A DNA stretch of 64,000 nt from Hoeflea_A sp963921345 (GCA_963921345.3 CAWUFE020000003.1:218390-282389), one strand, 5' to 3'. Positions 35,936 through 43,748 are shown, counted from the stretch's first letter. A program made the numbers and translations. The notes: a model not told the origin generated them from the letters alone.

Positions 35936-37414
35936 TCACCTCCAGCCGACAGGGCCCGCCAGCGGCGAGCGGACGATGTTGAGATGCGGATCGACGCGGT
36001 AGCCCGCCGCGCCCCCCGGACCGCCGCCGAGCGCCGTGGTGGCCAGTTGCGGCCCCACTCGCATCTCGAAGGGGCCCGCGGTCGAGCCCGCGGCCGCGCA
36101 GGCCAGTGCGGCGGCCCAGAACCGGTCGGCATGACCATCCGTGTCGCCATCGGCTATCAGGCGGCGGATTCCGGTCGCGCCCGTGACCGACTTGATCGCA
36201 TGCAGGTCGGCGCGCAGCAGGGGATCGCCTTCGGGAATGAGCAGGCCGCGTTCTTCCATGCGATCCTTCATGCCGATCGCCAGGTCCAGCTTGGACGTGA
36301 CGCTGAACAGGATGCCGTCGACACGGCTTGTCCCATGCGCCCTTCTGGCATCCTCGACCGGCTTTTCGCCCATGCCGGTCTGGTCCATGCAGCAACGCAC
36401 CACACGATAGCGGCGGAACACATCGGCCAGCATATCGTCCTGGCGTGCGAAGCTGATCTTGCGATCCGTGATGATTTCCCGGGTGATCAACTGGCCGCCG
36501 ACCATCTCTGCGACCCAGATCACGAACAGGTCGTTCCTTGCCGCGATATCGACGCCGACGAAGCACAGGCCGCCGGCATAGACCTCGGGGTGACCGGCGC
36601 GCGGGTCCTCGCAGGACGAGATCAGTTCATGGGTGAGCCACGCACTGGCGGCCTCCATCCATTTGAGCATGAACTCCTGCGCCCAGACGTCTTCGTCGTT
36701 GAGCGCCCTGCGCAGTTCATCGGGGTCGACGTCGAGGCCCTGTTCGACGGCCTCATGAATGTCGACATGGTGCTTCGACCAGCCATTGTCCGGCGTGGTC
36801 ATGATCTCGTAGAACTTGTTGCCCTTGCCGTTCGGGGTCGAGATGATGCGGATCTTGTGCCTGCCGCGCGCGGCGACCGGAAAGGCGGCGCCCCAGATGC
36901 GGCGGCTGTCCTGGTGGAAGGCGAACTCGTCGAGGATCAGGTTGCCGCCAAAGCCGCGTGCGGCGTGCGGCGAGGCGGAGATCGCGGTGATCCTGGAGCC
37001 GCCGGGAAAGCGCACTTCCTGCGCCTTGTAGGTGGCCTGCTCGACATGGACCTCGAAGACCTGGCCCATCTGGATCAGTTGCCTTGTATGAGCCGGGACG
37101 ACGAAGTCCTCTTCGCTGAATTCCGGCCGGCCGCGTCTGGCCAGGGTCGAATAGACCTCGTAATAGGCACTGGTCATCGGCCGGGCCGCCTCGTCGACGG
37201 CCTCGCGGGCCGTGGCCTCGGATCGGCTGAGGATCGTCCAGCGCGTCTTGCGGCGCTCGATCTCCGCATTGATGCAGTCGTCGACCGCCTCGCCCACGGT
37301 GGCAAAGGTCTTGCCGCCGCGCCGCGTGATCATGCCGATCTTGAAGCGTGACGGGTCGTTCATCCACGCCTTCTGGTACGGCAGGAAATCGATGACCGGG
37401 GCGTGGACGGTCAT
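35936..37414 (-). CDS. Large terminase (Mu gp28-like)
   Basis: 492 codons from ATG 37414, overlapping the small terminase gene by ATGA. The ATPase domain has the Walker-A-like MITRRGGKTFATVGEA and Walker B NLILDEFAF. The nuclease domain has FVGVDIAARNDLFVIWVAEM (Asp) and CCMDQTGMGEKPVEDARRAH. It packages phage DNA into proheads. A long antisense frame on the plus strand and another minus frame here are artefacts of GC-rich coding. Confidence 0.93.
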   Translation of the reverse strand: MTVHAPVIDFLPYQKAWMNDPSRFKIGMITRRGGKTFATVGEAVDDCINAEIERRKTRWTILSRSEATAREAVDEAARPMTSAYYEVYSTLARRGRPEFSEEDFVVPAHTRQLIQMGQVFEVHVEQATYKAQEVRFPGGSRITAISASPHAARGFGGNLILDEFAFHQDSRRIWGAAFPVAARGRHKIRIISTPNGKGNKFYEIMTTPDNGWSKHHVDIHEAVEQGLDVDPDELRRALNDEDVWAQEFMLKWMEAASAWLTHELISSCEDPRAGHPEVYAGGLCFVGVDIAARNDLFVIWVAEMVGGQLITREIITDRKISFARQDDMLADVFRRYRVVRCCMDQTGMGEKPVEDARRAHGTSRVDGILFSVTSKLDLAIGMKDRMEERGLLIPEGDPLLRADLHAIKSVTGATGIRRLIADGDTDGHADRFWAAALACAAAGSTAGPFEMRVGPQLATTALGGGPGGAAGYRVDPHLNIVRSPLAGPVGWR

Positions 37415-37950
37415 GCGCCGAAGCCCATGATCTCGCGCGCCTTGCGGGCGGCGACCTGGTCGATCTCGCCGGCCTCGACGGCCTGTTCCAGCCGCTCCGA
37501 CTGCCTGGCCTGTTCGGCCTTGAGGATGCCGTTGCGCAGGCTGGTCGAGCGGATCAGGTTGTTGAGCGCCGTGGTCAGGTCCTTCATGCCGCGCGGATCC
37601 GGCAGATTGTCGGGATCGGCCAGCATCATCTGCAGCCGCCATTGCAGGGTTGTCAGTTGCTGGAACAGCGCGGAGGTCACATCGACCTCCTCCTTCAGGC
37701 TGGCCTCTTCCAGGAACAGGCGGATTTGGTCCTGGGCCTGCTCCTGCATGGTGGCATATTCGAGATAGGACTGGCCATAGGCATGCACGGCCGAGCGGCC
37801 GACGCGCAGTTCCAGCCCTTCCTCCTCGAGCCGGGCGTTGAGCGCCTCGGTCAGGTCCTCGTAATGGCGAAAGCCGCGTTTCTTCAGTTCTTCCTGGAGC
37901 CACTCGCGCAGTTCTGCCGGCAACAGGTCGATCTTGCGACGCTGCGGCAT
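37411..37950 (-). CDS. DUF3486 protein (Mu gp27-like, small terminase role)
   Basis: 179 codons from ATG 37950. MPQRRKIDLLPAELREWLQE and RVGRSAVHAYGQSYLEYATM are DUF3486 signatures: a helix-turn-helix N-terminus then a helical region. In Mu the corresponding protein precedes the large terminase and is thought to recognise DNA. The upstream open frame to 38067 overlaps the previous gene and is not used. Confidence 0.88.
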   Translation of the reverse strand: MPQRRKIDLLPAELREWLQEELKKRGFRHYEDLTEALNARLEEEGLELRVGRSAVHAYGQSYLEYATMQEQAQDQIRLFLEEASLKEEVDVTSALFQQLTTLQWRLQMMLADPDNLPDPRGMKDLTTALNNLIRSTSLRNGILKAEQARQSERLEQAVEAGEIDQVAARKAREIMGFGA

Positions 37951-37951
37951 C

Positions 37952-38263
37952 TCAGCATCCCTTCGACGCGCGTTTTGGCGCGGGGCGTCTGACACCTGGT
38001 ACAAGCGCGCGGCCTTGCGCAACGTCGACGCCACGCGCCGTCGCTTCGACAATGAGGAAGCCTTCATGATCCTCGATCGAGACCATATCCTGTTCGCGCA
38101 GCCAGGCGAGCGTTTCGGTCAGCTGATCGCGCGAGGTGGTGATGCCGACGCCGTTGACCACGTCGAAGAGGATCTCCGAATTGGAGGCATAGTCGAGGCA
38201 GGCCGACAGATGGATCAGGACGGCCAGGCGACGGTGTTCCTCAAGCGTGGCGGCGTAGCCCAT
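37952..38263 (-). CDS. Mu gp26-like phage protein
   Basis: 103 codons. EEHRRLAVLIHLSACLDYAS, then GVGITTSRDQLTETLAWLRE followed by QDMVSIEDHEGFLIVEATAR, forms a winged-helix-like fold and matches the small ArsR-like proteins between DUF2730 and gp27 in Mu-like phages. Its start shares bases with the stop of the upstream gene. Exact role unknown. Confidence 0.75.
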   Translation of the reverse strand: MGYAATLEEHRRLAVLIHLSACLDYASNSEILFDVVNGVGITTSRDQLTETLAWLREQDMVSIEDHEGFLIVEATARGVDVAQGRALVPGVRRPAPKRASKGC

Positions 38264-38634
38264 CAGCGTTTTTCTCCAAGCAGGTGGTCCTCGATGCGGA
38301 TGATCGCGGCCGACAGCTGATCCACCGCCTTGGCGTCGTGTTCGATGGCTGTCTGCAGCTTGCGCATGTCGCCGCCCTGGCGCTCGATCGCAATCTGCAG
38401 CTTGTGAATGTCATCGCGGCTCGCCAGCCCCACCACCGCCGCCTCCAGCTTCGTCAACCGCTCGGCGTGACGCTCCAGCCGCTCGGCGATCTCCGAGGAG
38501 GCCGCAGGTGCCGCCGGCGGTTCGGGTGGGCGCAGAAAGCCCAGCTTGCGCAGCGATACCCGGGCTCCGGCCAGAATGCCCAGGATGGCAATCATGGCGG
38601 CAAAGGTCTGCCAGTGTTCGGCGGTGATTTGCAT
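38263..38634 (-). CDS. DUF2730-like membrane/coiled-coil protein, first late gene
   Basis: 123 codons from ATG 38634 (SD GGAG, 7 bases upstream). One N-terminal membrane helix (WQTFAAMIAILGILAGARVS), then a proline/alanine linker and a long coiled coil (SEIAERLERHAERLTKLEAA). This is the usual first gene of the Mu-like head block. A candidate late promoter with a 20-bp dyad lies 36-83 bp upstream. Confidence 0.8.
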   Translation of the reverse strand: MQITAEHWQTFAAMIAILGILAGARVSLRKLGFLRPPEPPAAPAASSEIAERLERHAERLTKLEAAVVGLASRDDIHKLQIAIERQGGDMRKLQTAIEHDAKAVDQLSAAIIRIEDHLLGEKR

Positions 38635-38670
38635 GGGCGGGCTCCGGCGACGGGTGAGTGGTTCCGGATC

Positions 38671-38717
38671 ACATTACCTGCCCACGCGTCTGCCGGGCAG
38701 CGGACCATGGTCCGCTG
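38671..38717 (-). promoter_or_regulatory. Candidate Mor-activated late promoter (head block)
   Basis: A perfect 20-bp dyad CAGCGGACCATGGTCCGCTG (38698-38717) is followed on the minus strand by 21 bp and the -10-like TAATGT (38671-38676). There is no matching -35 hexamer. The same dyad, spacing and hexamer occur at 54487-54533. If transcription starts about 7 nt after the hexamer, the dyad is centred near -43.5, where Mu Mor binds. Confidence 0.7.
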
Positions 38718-38757
38718 TAGTCCTGGTCATTGCGACACTCAAAGCAGGATCCGCATG

Positions 38758-38796
38758 TTGATTTTTTCGCCCCTACTGGATGGGCGAAAAAATCAA
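38758..38796. terminator. Bidirectional-looking terminator after mor
   Basis: Perfect 15-bp arms TTGATTTTTTCGCCC and GGGCGAAAAAATCAA flank a 9-nt loop. The stem has an A/T-rich base, giving a T-run on either strand. It separates the early operon ending in mor from the late promoter at 38717. Confidence 0.85.
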
Positions 38797-38808
38797 CACG
38801 CAGGCGGG

Positions 38809-39147
38809 TCACGATGGCGCCTTCATATAGCGCCTTGCGGTTCTGCGGGTGATGCGCATGGCGGTGGCGATCTCGGTGGCGTTCATGCCGCGACCGGCCA
38901 GCCACGGTGCCAGATGACGGCGCGCCAGCGGAACGGCGACGCTGTTGCCGCCGAAACGCCGCACGAGGCTTGCTGCCGGACCCTTGCCGATCAGTCGCGC
39001 CAGTTCAGCCGCTGCGTTCGTATCGCCCCGAGGAACGTCCCAGCCATCGTCGCCGCCGTGCTTCCAGGCGATCATGAGCGCCGCGTCACGGCCCGCCACC
39101 GCCGCGATTTCGGCAAGCACACCGGGAAGATCGTCCGATGCCGTCAT
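38809..39147 (-). CDS. mor: Mor-like middle/late transcription activator
   Basis: 112 codons. An N-terminal dimerisation region (DLPGVLAEIAAVAGRDAALM) is followed by WDVPRGDTNAAAELARLIG and a C-terminal helix-turn-helix (MNATEIATAMRITRRTARRY), the layout of the Mor/C family. Mu Mor dimers activate a promoter by binding a dyad near -43. Its start overlaps the methyltransferase stop by ATGA, placing it at the end of the early operon. Candidate targets are the dyads at 38698 and 54487. Confidence 0.88.
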   Translation of the reverse strand: MTASDDLPGVLAEIAAVAGRDAALMIAWKHGGDDGWDVPRGDTNAAAELARLIGKGPAASLVRRFGGNSVAVPLARRHLAPWLAGRGMNATEIATAMRITRRTARRYMKAPS

Positions 39148-39956
39148 GACGCCTCCAGTTCAAGACTGTCCAGCTCAAAGCTGTCCAGTTCAAGGCTTGC
39201 CTGGACGGCCTTCGTCGCTTCCCTTGCCTCGAAAGGCAGCATCGGTGCGGCGTCGATCGCGTCGATCCGCGCGCAGGCGGTGGCGAAATGTCCCTCGTCC
39301 TTCTCGATGCCGACGAAGCGCCGGTCGAGGCGACGCGCCGCGACGCCGGTGGTGCCGGACCCCATGAACGGATCACACACGAGATCGCCAGGACGCGTGT
39401 AGAGTGCGATCAGCGCCATCATCAGATCCGTTGGCTTGGCCGTCTCGTGGCCGCCCTTGGCGGTCGGATGCTCCAGCACGCCGCGCCGTCCGCCGCCGTT
39501 CCAGCGTCGATGGCCGGATCCGGCCCAGGCGGTGCAGATGCACTCGAAGCCGCGCGCCGCACCCTGGCCGTTGAAGCGCGGGGCGGCATCCGGCTTGACC
39601 CAGGCAAGCGTTGTGTCCCACTTCGCGCCGGCGTTCGTCAACGCTGTCTCCCAGGCGCCGACGCCCTCGGCCAGGCAAAAGGCCAGCACCCAGCCGTTCG
39701 AAGCCGCCACCATGGCGGCAGCGGCCTCATCGCGGATTTCCGATATGCCGGCGAATTGTGGGCCGCGCGGTTCGCGCCGGCCATCGGTGCGGGCGATCGA
39801 ACCCTTGGCGGCCGCCGCGTGCAGGGCGTCCTCGTAAGGCGGATCGGCGATCACATGATCGAACGGGCCGTCTTGCACCAAGATCGCCGGTAGCAGGTCG
39901 AGACAGTCGCCATGGTGGAGCGTGGCGTTGTCGAAACGGGCCGTCACGTCTGGCAT
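39144..39956 (-). CDS. Phage DNA methyltransferase (N4/N6 type)
   Basis: 270 codons from ATG 39956. Motifs: HVIADPPYEDALHA (DPPY catalytic motif IV) and LVCDPFMGSGTTGVAARRLD (SAM-binding motif I), ordered as in the beta class. It likely modifies adenine or N4-cytosine in phage DNA against host restriction. The C-terminus is three pentapeptide repeats (SLELD SFELD SLELE) encoded by 15-bp repeats. No endonuclease partner is adjacent, so an orphan enzyme. Confidence 0.9.
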   Translation of the reverse strand: MPDVTARFDNATLHHGDCLDLLPAILVQDGPFDHVIADPPYEDALHAAAAKGSIARTDGRREPRGPQFAGISEIRDEAAAAMVAASNGWVLAFCLAEGVGAWETALTNAGAKWDTTLAWVKPDAAPRFNGQGAARGFECICTAWAGSGHRRWNGGGRRGVLEHPTAKGGHETAKPTDLMMALIALYTRPGDLVCDPFMGSGTTGVAARRLDRRFVGIEKDEGHFATACARIDAIDAAPMLPFEAREATKAVQASLELDSFELDSLELEAS

Positions 39957-40234
39957 GCCCGCTTCCTCCTTCGCCTGAGCCGCAGCGCCCGGTTCGACAA
40001 CTGAGACGCCTGGGCGCTGGTGACCGACACCAGCACGGCCGACCCGTCGTCGCGGCGTCTGAGATGAAAACACAGGCCGTCCCTGATGATCGCGCCCTCG
40101 CCGAACTGCTCCACCACCGACTGCGCCTCGGGCAGTCTCGTGGCCATGCGGCAGCGCAGCCCGTCGATATCAACGCCCAGACCGCGCTCCAGGTAGCGCA
40201 GCACCGCATGATAGGTGATCTGCGGATACGTCAT
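39944..40234 (-). CDS. Small phage protein, unknown
   Basis: 96 codons from ATG 40234 (MTYPQITYHAVLRYLERGLG). It contains ISDAHAVxRYLER-like features seen in small phage and toxin-like proteins (HAVLRYLERGLGVDIDGLR) and ends in a basic tail (RALRLRRRRKRACQT). It overlaps the preceding gene by ATGA and the methyltransferase start. Function unknown. Confidence 0.65.
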   Translation of the reverse strand: MTYPQITYHAVLRYLERGLGVDIDGLRCRMATRLPEAQSVVEQFGEGAIIRDGLCFHLRRRDDGSAVLVSVTSAQASQLSNRALRLRRRRKRACQT

Positions 40235-40677
40235 GACGCTCGCTCCGGTTTGCTGCTGACAAAGGACCCCGGAATGGCCCCCTCGATCTGGCGGGCCATT
40301 TCGACCAGGTCGCTGAACTGCCGTCCGACAACGAACGGCCTTTCCCCACCAAATTGCAGGGCGTGGACCATCTCGTGCACAAGCCCGCAATCGCCCAAAG
40401 CGTCATCGGCACTTGCCGCGCCTGATCGGATTGCCTGCCAGCAGATGAACACGGCGTGGTGAAGTGTCTTGGGTGTCACGCCATCGCGCTCCAGCAGCTT
40501 GTAAAGCGGCCTGTTGTAGGGCGGGCGTTTGGTCGGCACGCAGTCGCCCAGGGTTTCGCCGATATTGCGTTGGGCAAGAACCTCGGCGATCGTATCAGGC
40601 GTAGCCCGAACATCGGTAGGGAACCGGTTTCCATAGGGGCAGGTGTAGCTGCAACTGTAGGTCAGAAGCTCGCTCAT
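40231..40677 (-). CDS. Early-operon protein with HExxH motif
   Basis: 148 codons from ATG 40677, linked by ATGA overlaps on both sides. The segment DCGLVHEMVHALQFGGERPF holds HEMVH, the zinc-protease HExxH signature. A cysteine-rich start (YSCSYTCPYGNRF) is also seen. It may be a small metallopeptidase, or the motif may be fortuitous; no clear third zinc ligand was identified. Confidence 0.6.
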   Translation of the reverse strand: MSELLTYSCSYTCPYGNRFPTDVRATPDTIAEVLAQRNIGETLGDCVPTKRPPYNRPLYKLLERDGVTPKTLHHAVFICWQAIRSGAASADDALGDCGLVHEMVHALQFGGERPFVVGRQFSDLVEMARQIEGAIPGSFVSSKPERAS

Positions 40678-41195
40678 GGCGTCTGCCCTTTCTCTGCCCG
40701 CGCCAGCATGGCCCTCAGTGCCTGGATGACGTCGGTGATGTTGTCGGTGTCGGAGAGCACGTCGACATCGACCGGCACAAACGACCAGTGGCCTTCGAAG
40801 CGCGAGCGGATGAAGGCGTTGAGCCCGGCACGGTCCGGACGCTTCAGGACACCGCTCCGGCCAAGCTCGCCCCACAGCGCGTGGATGAGCCGCACGTCGC
40901 CGCGCTCGGACGGCGGATGATAGTCGGCCCTGGGGCGGCCTGCCGCCTTGCCTACGGCGGGTTTCCCGCCGCGCCGGCCCTTGCCGCGACCGCCCCGGCC
41001 GAAGCCGGTGATGCGGTTGAGTTCGTCGCGCAAGTGCCGAAGCTCTGCGACGCTCATGTCGCGCATCGACGCCTTGCCGGTCACGCGCATCTGGAAATCA
41101 TGGCGCGCATCTTCATCGAAACCGGCGGCGCGCACCGCCGCATGGCAGGCGCGGATCAATGGGCCGCGTGAGGCCTGTGGCTTCGTTCTGCTCAT
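40674..41195 (-). CDS. gemA: GemA-like regulator (Mu gp16, DUF1018)
   Basis: 173 codons from ATG 41195. The segments IRACHAAVRAAGFDEDARHD, FQMRVTGKASMRDMSVAELR and HLRDELNRITGF match DUF1018/GemA, which in Mu modulates host gene expression and DNA topology. A glycine/arginine-rich linker follows, and the C-terminal half (IHALWGELGRSGVLKRPDRA) is also conserved. It overlaps the GcrA-like gene by ATGA. Confidence 0.88.
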   Translation of the reverse strand: MSRTKPQASRGPLIRACHAAVRAAGFDEDARHDFQMRVTGKASMRDMSVAELRHLRDELNRITGFGRGGRGKGRRGGKPAVGKAAGRPRADYHPPSERGDVRLIHALWGELGRSGVLKRPDRAGLNAFIRSRFEGHWSFVPVDVDVLSDTDNITDVIQALRAMLARAEKGQTP

Positions 41196-41911
41196 GATGT
41201 ACCTCCGCCGGTCGGCCAGGCGATGGCGGCGCAGTCGGCGCACCAGGAGGAGCCGTCGAGGGCCTTCGCGCCGCAGAAACGGAAATCACTATCCCGAGGC
41301 TCGCCGATCGGCCAGCGGCATGTGCCGGGCTTTGCCGTCATCACCGCCGTCGGCGCGCCGGGCGGGTAGGCAGTGTCCTGGCTTGCCACGATGGCTGGTA
41401 CCGGTGATTGCTCGCTCATGTCCGGCCAGTCATCCAGTCGCCTGCGCTTTGCAGCCTGGGAAGGCCGCCGGGGGCTTGGTTTGGTAGTCGACTTCGGGTG
41501 GCTCGACTGGGGGCGACTTTGTCGCCCTTCTGTGCACGGCGTCGCTTTGGTTGCCTGGGCTGCCTTTTGTTTGCGCTGGGCAATGCGGTGGAGACGTCCG
41601 CCCACGGCACTGCGGCTGATACCCAGTTCCTCGGCAATCGCGCCGTAGCTGTGGCCCGCCTTCTTGAGCGCCAGGCAACGCCTGTCCATGTCGTCGGCCC
41701 AGGTTGCGCCTTTCTGCATGACCGCACCGTTACGGCGTAGCCATCTGATGTCGTTATCGATGGCGACTATGGTCACACTGCGGCCGAATTCGGCGCGCAC
41801 GGGTTCGAGTATCTGCTTCGGCCTCATGCCCGCCTCGAACAGGGCCAGCACGCGTTGGCGCCGCCGGGCGACGACAGGGTCCGGGGCACTGCCAAGTGTT
41901 TTCGTGCTCAT
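41192..41911 (-). CDS. GcrA-like regulator with extra N-terminal domain
   Basis: 239 codons from ATG 41911. Residues about 70-110 (ATWADDMDRRCLALKKAGHS, then YGAIAEELGISRSAVGGRLH) match the DNA-binding domain of GcrA, the alphaproteobacterial cell-cycle regulator. The end CRWPIGEPRDSDFRFCGAKA, then SSWCADC, matches GcrA's C-terminal sigma70-binding region. A further helix-turn-helix-like segment precedes it. A copy of the prophage palindromic element encodes residues of the linker (ATKATPCTEGRQSRP). It may redirect sigma70 to methylated promoters. Confidence 0.85.
   Translation of the reverse strand: MSTKTLGSAPDPVVARRRQRVLALFEAGMRPKQILEPVRAEFGRSVTIVAIDNDIRWLRRNGAVMQKGATWADDMDRRCLALKKAGHSYGAIAEELGISRSAVGGRLHRIAQRKQKAAQATKATPCTEGRQSRPQSSHPKSTTKPSPRRPSQAAKRRRLDDWPDMSEQSPVPAIVASQDTAYPPGAPTAVMTAKPGTCRWPIGEPRDSDFRFCGAKALDGSSWCADCAAIAWPTGGGTS
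41511..41556 (+). repeat. Prophage palindromic element, copy 1 (inside GcrA-like gene)
   Basis: GGGCGACTTTGTCGCCC hairpin, then TTCTGTGCACGGCGTCGCTT and TGGTTGCC. It lies in frame within the linker of the GcrA-like protein. Confidence 0.8.
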
Positions 41912-42177
41912 GATCCGATATCCTCCCGAGAAGCCTCGACGTCGCGCTCTTGCGTCAGCAGCCGGGCGGCATCTTCCAGCGTGTCGCATTCTTCGTCGCC
42001 CACCATGATTGACCGATAGGGCTTCGCCTTGCGGTTCTCACGGCCCTCCGTGACCGTCAGCGAGGGATGTTCGACGCAGCGCTTGATGAACATGTAGCCG
42101 CCGCCGGCGAGCCGCAGATGGGCTTCGAAGTCTGCCGAGCATTCGCGCAGGTCCTGTGCGGTAATTGGATCACTCAT
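41908..42177 (-). CDS. Early-operon protein, unknown
   Basis: 89 codons with ATGA overlaps at both ends (MSDPITAQDLRECSADFEAH). The segment RSIMVGDEECDTLEDAARLL looks like a compact globular domain. No family recognised. Confidence 0.7.
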   Translation of the reverse strand: MSDPITAQDLRECSADFEAHLRLAGGGYMFIKRCVEHPSLTVTEGRENRKAKPYRSIMVGDEECDTLEDAARLLTQERDVEASREDIGS

Positions 42178-42431
42178 GATCCGACCTCCCTGTATGGCTC
42201 GGCGTGAGCGTATTGCTCGCGGTTCTCGTCCTGTCGGGCACGTTCGAGTTCGGCCTCGGCCCGTTTGAGATCGACATCATCCGGTTCCTTGAAGCCGGCG
42301 AGGATCCACGCCCGGTGCCAGATGGCCTGGCGCTTCCAGAAACCGAGTTCGTGCGCGATGAGGCTGACCTCGGCCTGGTTGCGCTCGCAGTCCGGACAGC
42401 GGAAGAAACGATTGCAGTGCGGGCAGTCCAT
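42174..42431 (-). CDS. Small zinc-ribbon protein
   Basis: 85 codons. MDCPHCNRFFRCPDCERNQA holds two CxxC pairs for one zinc ion; a helical, charged C-terminus (KRAEAELERARQDENREQYA) follows. Likely a DNA- or protein-binding accessory factor of the early operon. It starts 3 bp after gam. Confidence 0.75.
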   Translation of the reverse strand: MDCPHCNRFFRCPDCERNQAEVSLIAHELGFWKRQAIWHRAWILAGFKEPDDVDLKRAEAELERARQDENREQYAHAEPYREVGS

Positions 42432-42434
42432 TTA

Positions 42435-42968
42435 TCAGCCCGCCTTTGCCCCGTTGAGTTCGGCCTCGAACGGCTCGACCACGAAGTCTTCGCCTTCCGA
42501 GCCGATGGAAAGGCCCTTGACGGATTTGACGGCCTCCGGATCGCTGAGCACGGCTTCCTTGTTGACCTGTTCGGCGGTGCGGATGAACCGCTTGAGACCG
42601 AGTTCCTTGAGCCGTTCGATCACGGCCTCGGTGCCGCGAAGCGTCACCTTCGACGGACGCTTGCGCCAGTTGACATCGCCATTCTTGAAACGGTGAAACT
42701 TGACCTTGCCGCCGCCGGTCAACTCCTCGCGGTTGGCCGCACAGTAGTGTTCGATACCGGAGAGCAGTTCGGTCGCCTTGTCGCGCAGAGGCTCGGCGCG
42801 CTCCTCGAACCGTTCCTTGATACGGGCAAGACGATCGTTCATGTCAGCTTCGATCCGGGCGATCTCACGACGCAGATCACCGAGTTGGCGGATCATCGCA
42901 TCGCAGTCATCCCGGTTCTGCGGAACCGGATAGTTGGTTGCCAGACGTTTGGCCTTCTTCTCAGTCAT
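42435..42968 (-). CDS. gam: Host-nuclease inhibitor Gam
   Basis: 177 codons. MIRQLGDLRREIARIEADMN, then long helices, and KVKFHRFKNGDVNWRKRPSK match Mu Gam, which coats linear DNA ends and blocks exonuclease, like Ku. The length equals the family norm. Start ATG 42968 follows GGAG. Confidence 0.93.
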   Translation of the reverse strand: MTEKKAKRLATNYPVPQNRDDCDAMIRQLGDLRREIARIEADMNDRLARIKERFEERAEPLRDKATELLSGIEHYCAANREELTGGGKVKFHRFKNGDVNWRKRPSKVTLRGTEAVIERLKELGLKRFIRTAEQVNKEAVLSDPEAVKSVKGLSIGSEGEDFVVEPFEAELNGAKAG

Positions 42969-42982
42969 CGCTTGTCTCCTGT

Positions 42983-43171
42983 TCAGTCGTGAAAGCGCAC
43001 CGGCGCCGTTGATCGGAACGCGCCGTCCTTGTCCTTGGCCGCCATGCGCTTCGCCATCGCCTTCATGGGCTTGCTGCGGAACGGCTTGCGGTTTTTCATG
43101 TCTCGCTTGCCGGTGCGGGTGAAGGCGGTCGCGTGCGCCAGATGCGCCGGAGTCCGCGTCTCATGTTTCAC
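42983..43171 (-). CDS. Small basic phage protein
   Basis: 62 codons from a GTG at 43171 that overlaps the stop of the preceding gene. Highly basic (MKNRKPFRSKPMKAMAKRMA). The GTG lies next to a palindromic-element copy, so the true start may be the internal ATG before KNRKPF. Confidence 0.55.
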   Translation of the reverse strand: MKHETRTPAHLAHATAFTRTGKRDMKNRKPFRSKPMKAMAKRMAAKDKDGAFRSTAPVRFHD

Positions 43172-43404
43172 GGGCGGCTTTGCCGCCCTTCTGAGCACGG
43201 CGGCGCTAGAGGCAAGCGCAGCGCCGCCGTACCGCCAAGGGCGGCAGAGCCGCCCGTGCTTGCCTGGCATAACACCGCCCCTTCCAGCGCCTGCCGGGCA
43301 AGCTCGATCTCCCAGGCGTAAAGAACCGCCAGGACACCGAGGCTCGCCAGGGTCGCCAGGGCGATCTTGTCGGTGAGCGAGAGCATCCCGGGCTTTCCTG
43401 TCAC
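43168..43404 (-). CDS. Small membrane protein carrying two palindromic elements
   Basis: 78 codons from GTG 43404 (ATG seven codons later is possible). One membrane helix (KIALATLASLGVLAVLYAWE). The C-terminal 35 residues (GGSAALGGTAALRLPLAPPC and SEGRQSRP) are encoded entirely by two head-to-head palindromic elements, which probably extended an originally shorter protein. Confidence 0.6.
   Translation of the reverse strand: MTGKPGMLSLTDKIALATLASLGVLAVLYAWEIELARQALEGAVLCQASTGGSAALGGTAALRLPLAPPCSEGRQSRP
43172..43217 (+). repeat. Prophage palindromic element, copy 2
   Basis: GGGCGGCTTTGCCGCCC, then TTCTGAGCACGGCGGCGC and GGCAAGC. It forms an inverted pair with the next copy. Confidence 0.85.
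43211..43255 (-). repeat. Prophage palindromic element, copy 3 (inverted)
   Basis: Reverse orientation: GGCAAGCGCAGCGCCGCCG, then TACCGCCAAGGGCGGCAG and AGCCGCCC. With copy 2 it makes an inverted pair about 83 bp long. Confidence 0.85.
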
Positions 43405-43748
43405 GCCGCATCTCCCGGATCGGGATCTCCGGCACCGTCTTCGTAAGTCCGGCGGCTTTGCCGCCTTTGTGGTACGGCGTCGCTCTGCTTGCCTTTGTTG
43501 AGACGAACCACTGGCGGGATCTCTTGCCTCCGCAAGGCTTCGAGCGACATCACCGTGACGCCGTCCGGCAAACCGCCCTGCGGCTTCACACCCGCCAACA
43601 GGCAGGCAGCCTCCAGTTCCATCGCCTGCCGGGTCATCGCCTCGATCGCATCGCAGACGCGACCGACCACCTCGGAGTCCAGGGGCATGCCGCTCCTGCG
43701 GTGTGGAGAGAACAGGGCGTGAAGCAGTTTCAGGTCACGGCTCAGCAT
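43401..43748 (-). CDS. Early-operon protein, unknown
   Basis: 115 codons. A helical core (CDAIEAMTRQAMELEAACLL) is followed by a C-terminal stretch KGKQSDAVPQRRQSRRTYED that is read through a palindromic element. Lies between muB and the small membrane protein. Function unknown. Confidence 0.65.
   Translation of the reverse strand: MLSRDLKLLHALFSPHRRSGMPLDSEVVGRVCDAIEAMTRQAMELEAACLLAGVKPQGGLPDGVTVMSLEALRRQEIPPVVRLNKGKQSDAVPQRRQSRRTYEDGAGDPDPGDAA
43451..43494 (+). repeat. Prophage palindromic element, copy 4
   Basis: GGCGGCTTTGCCGCC, then TTTGTGGTACGGCGTCGCTC and TGCTTGCC. It lies in frame near the 3' end of the 115-codon gene. Confidence 0.9.

Noticed and set aside
34400..37351. A 983-codon plus-strand open frame, and a 729-codon frame on the minus strand, over the portal and terminase genes
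   Set aside because: Both are shadows of the GC-rich terminase and portal genes, whose conserved motifs are in another frame. Their translations are Arg/Gly-rich without any domain.
38758..38796. The strong hairpin as an attachment site or prophage end
   Set aside because: It lies inside the prophage between mor and the late promoter and has the stem plus T-run form of a terminator.
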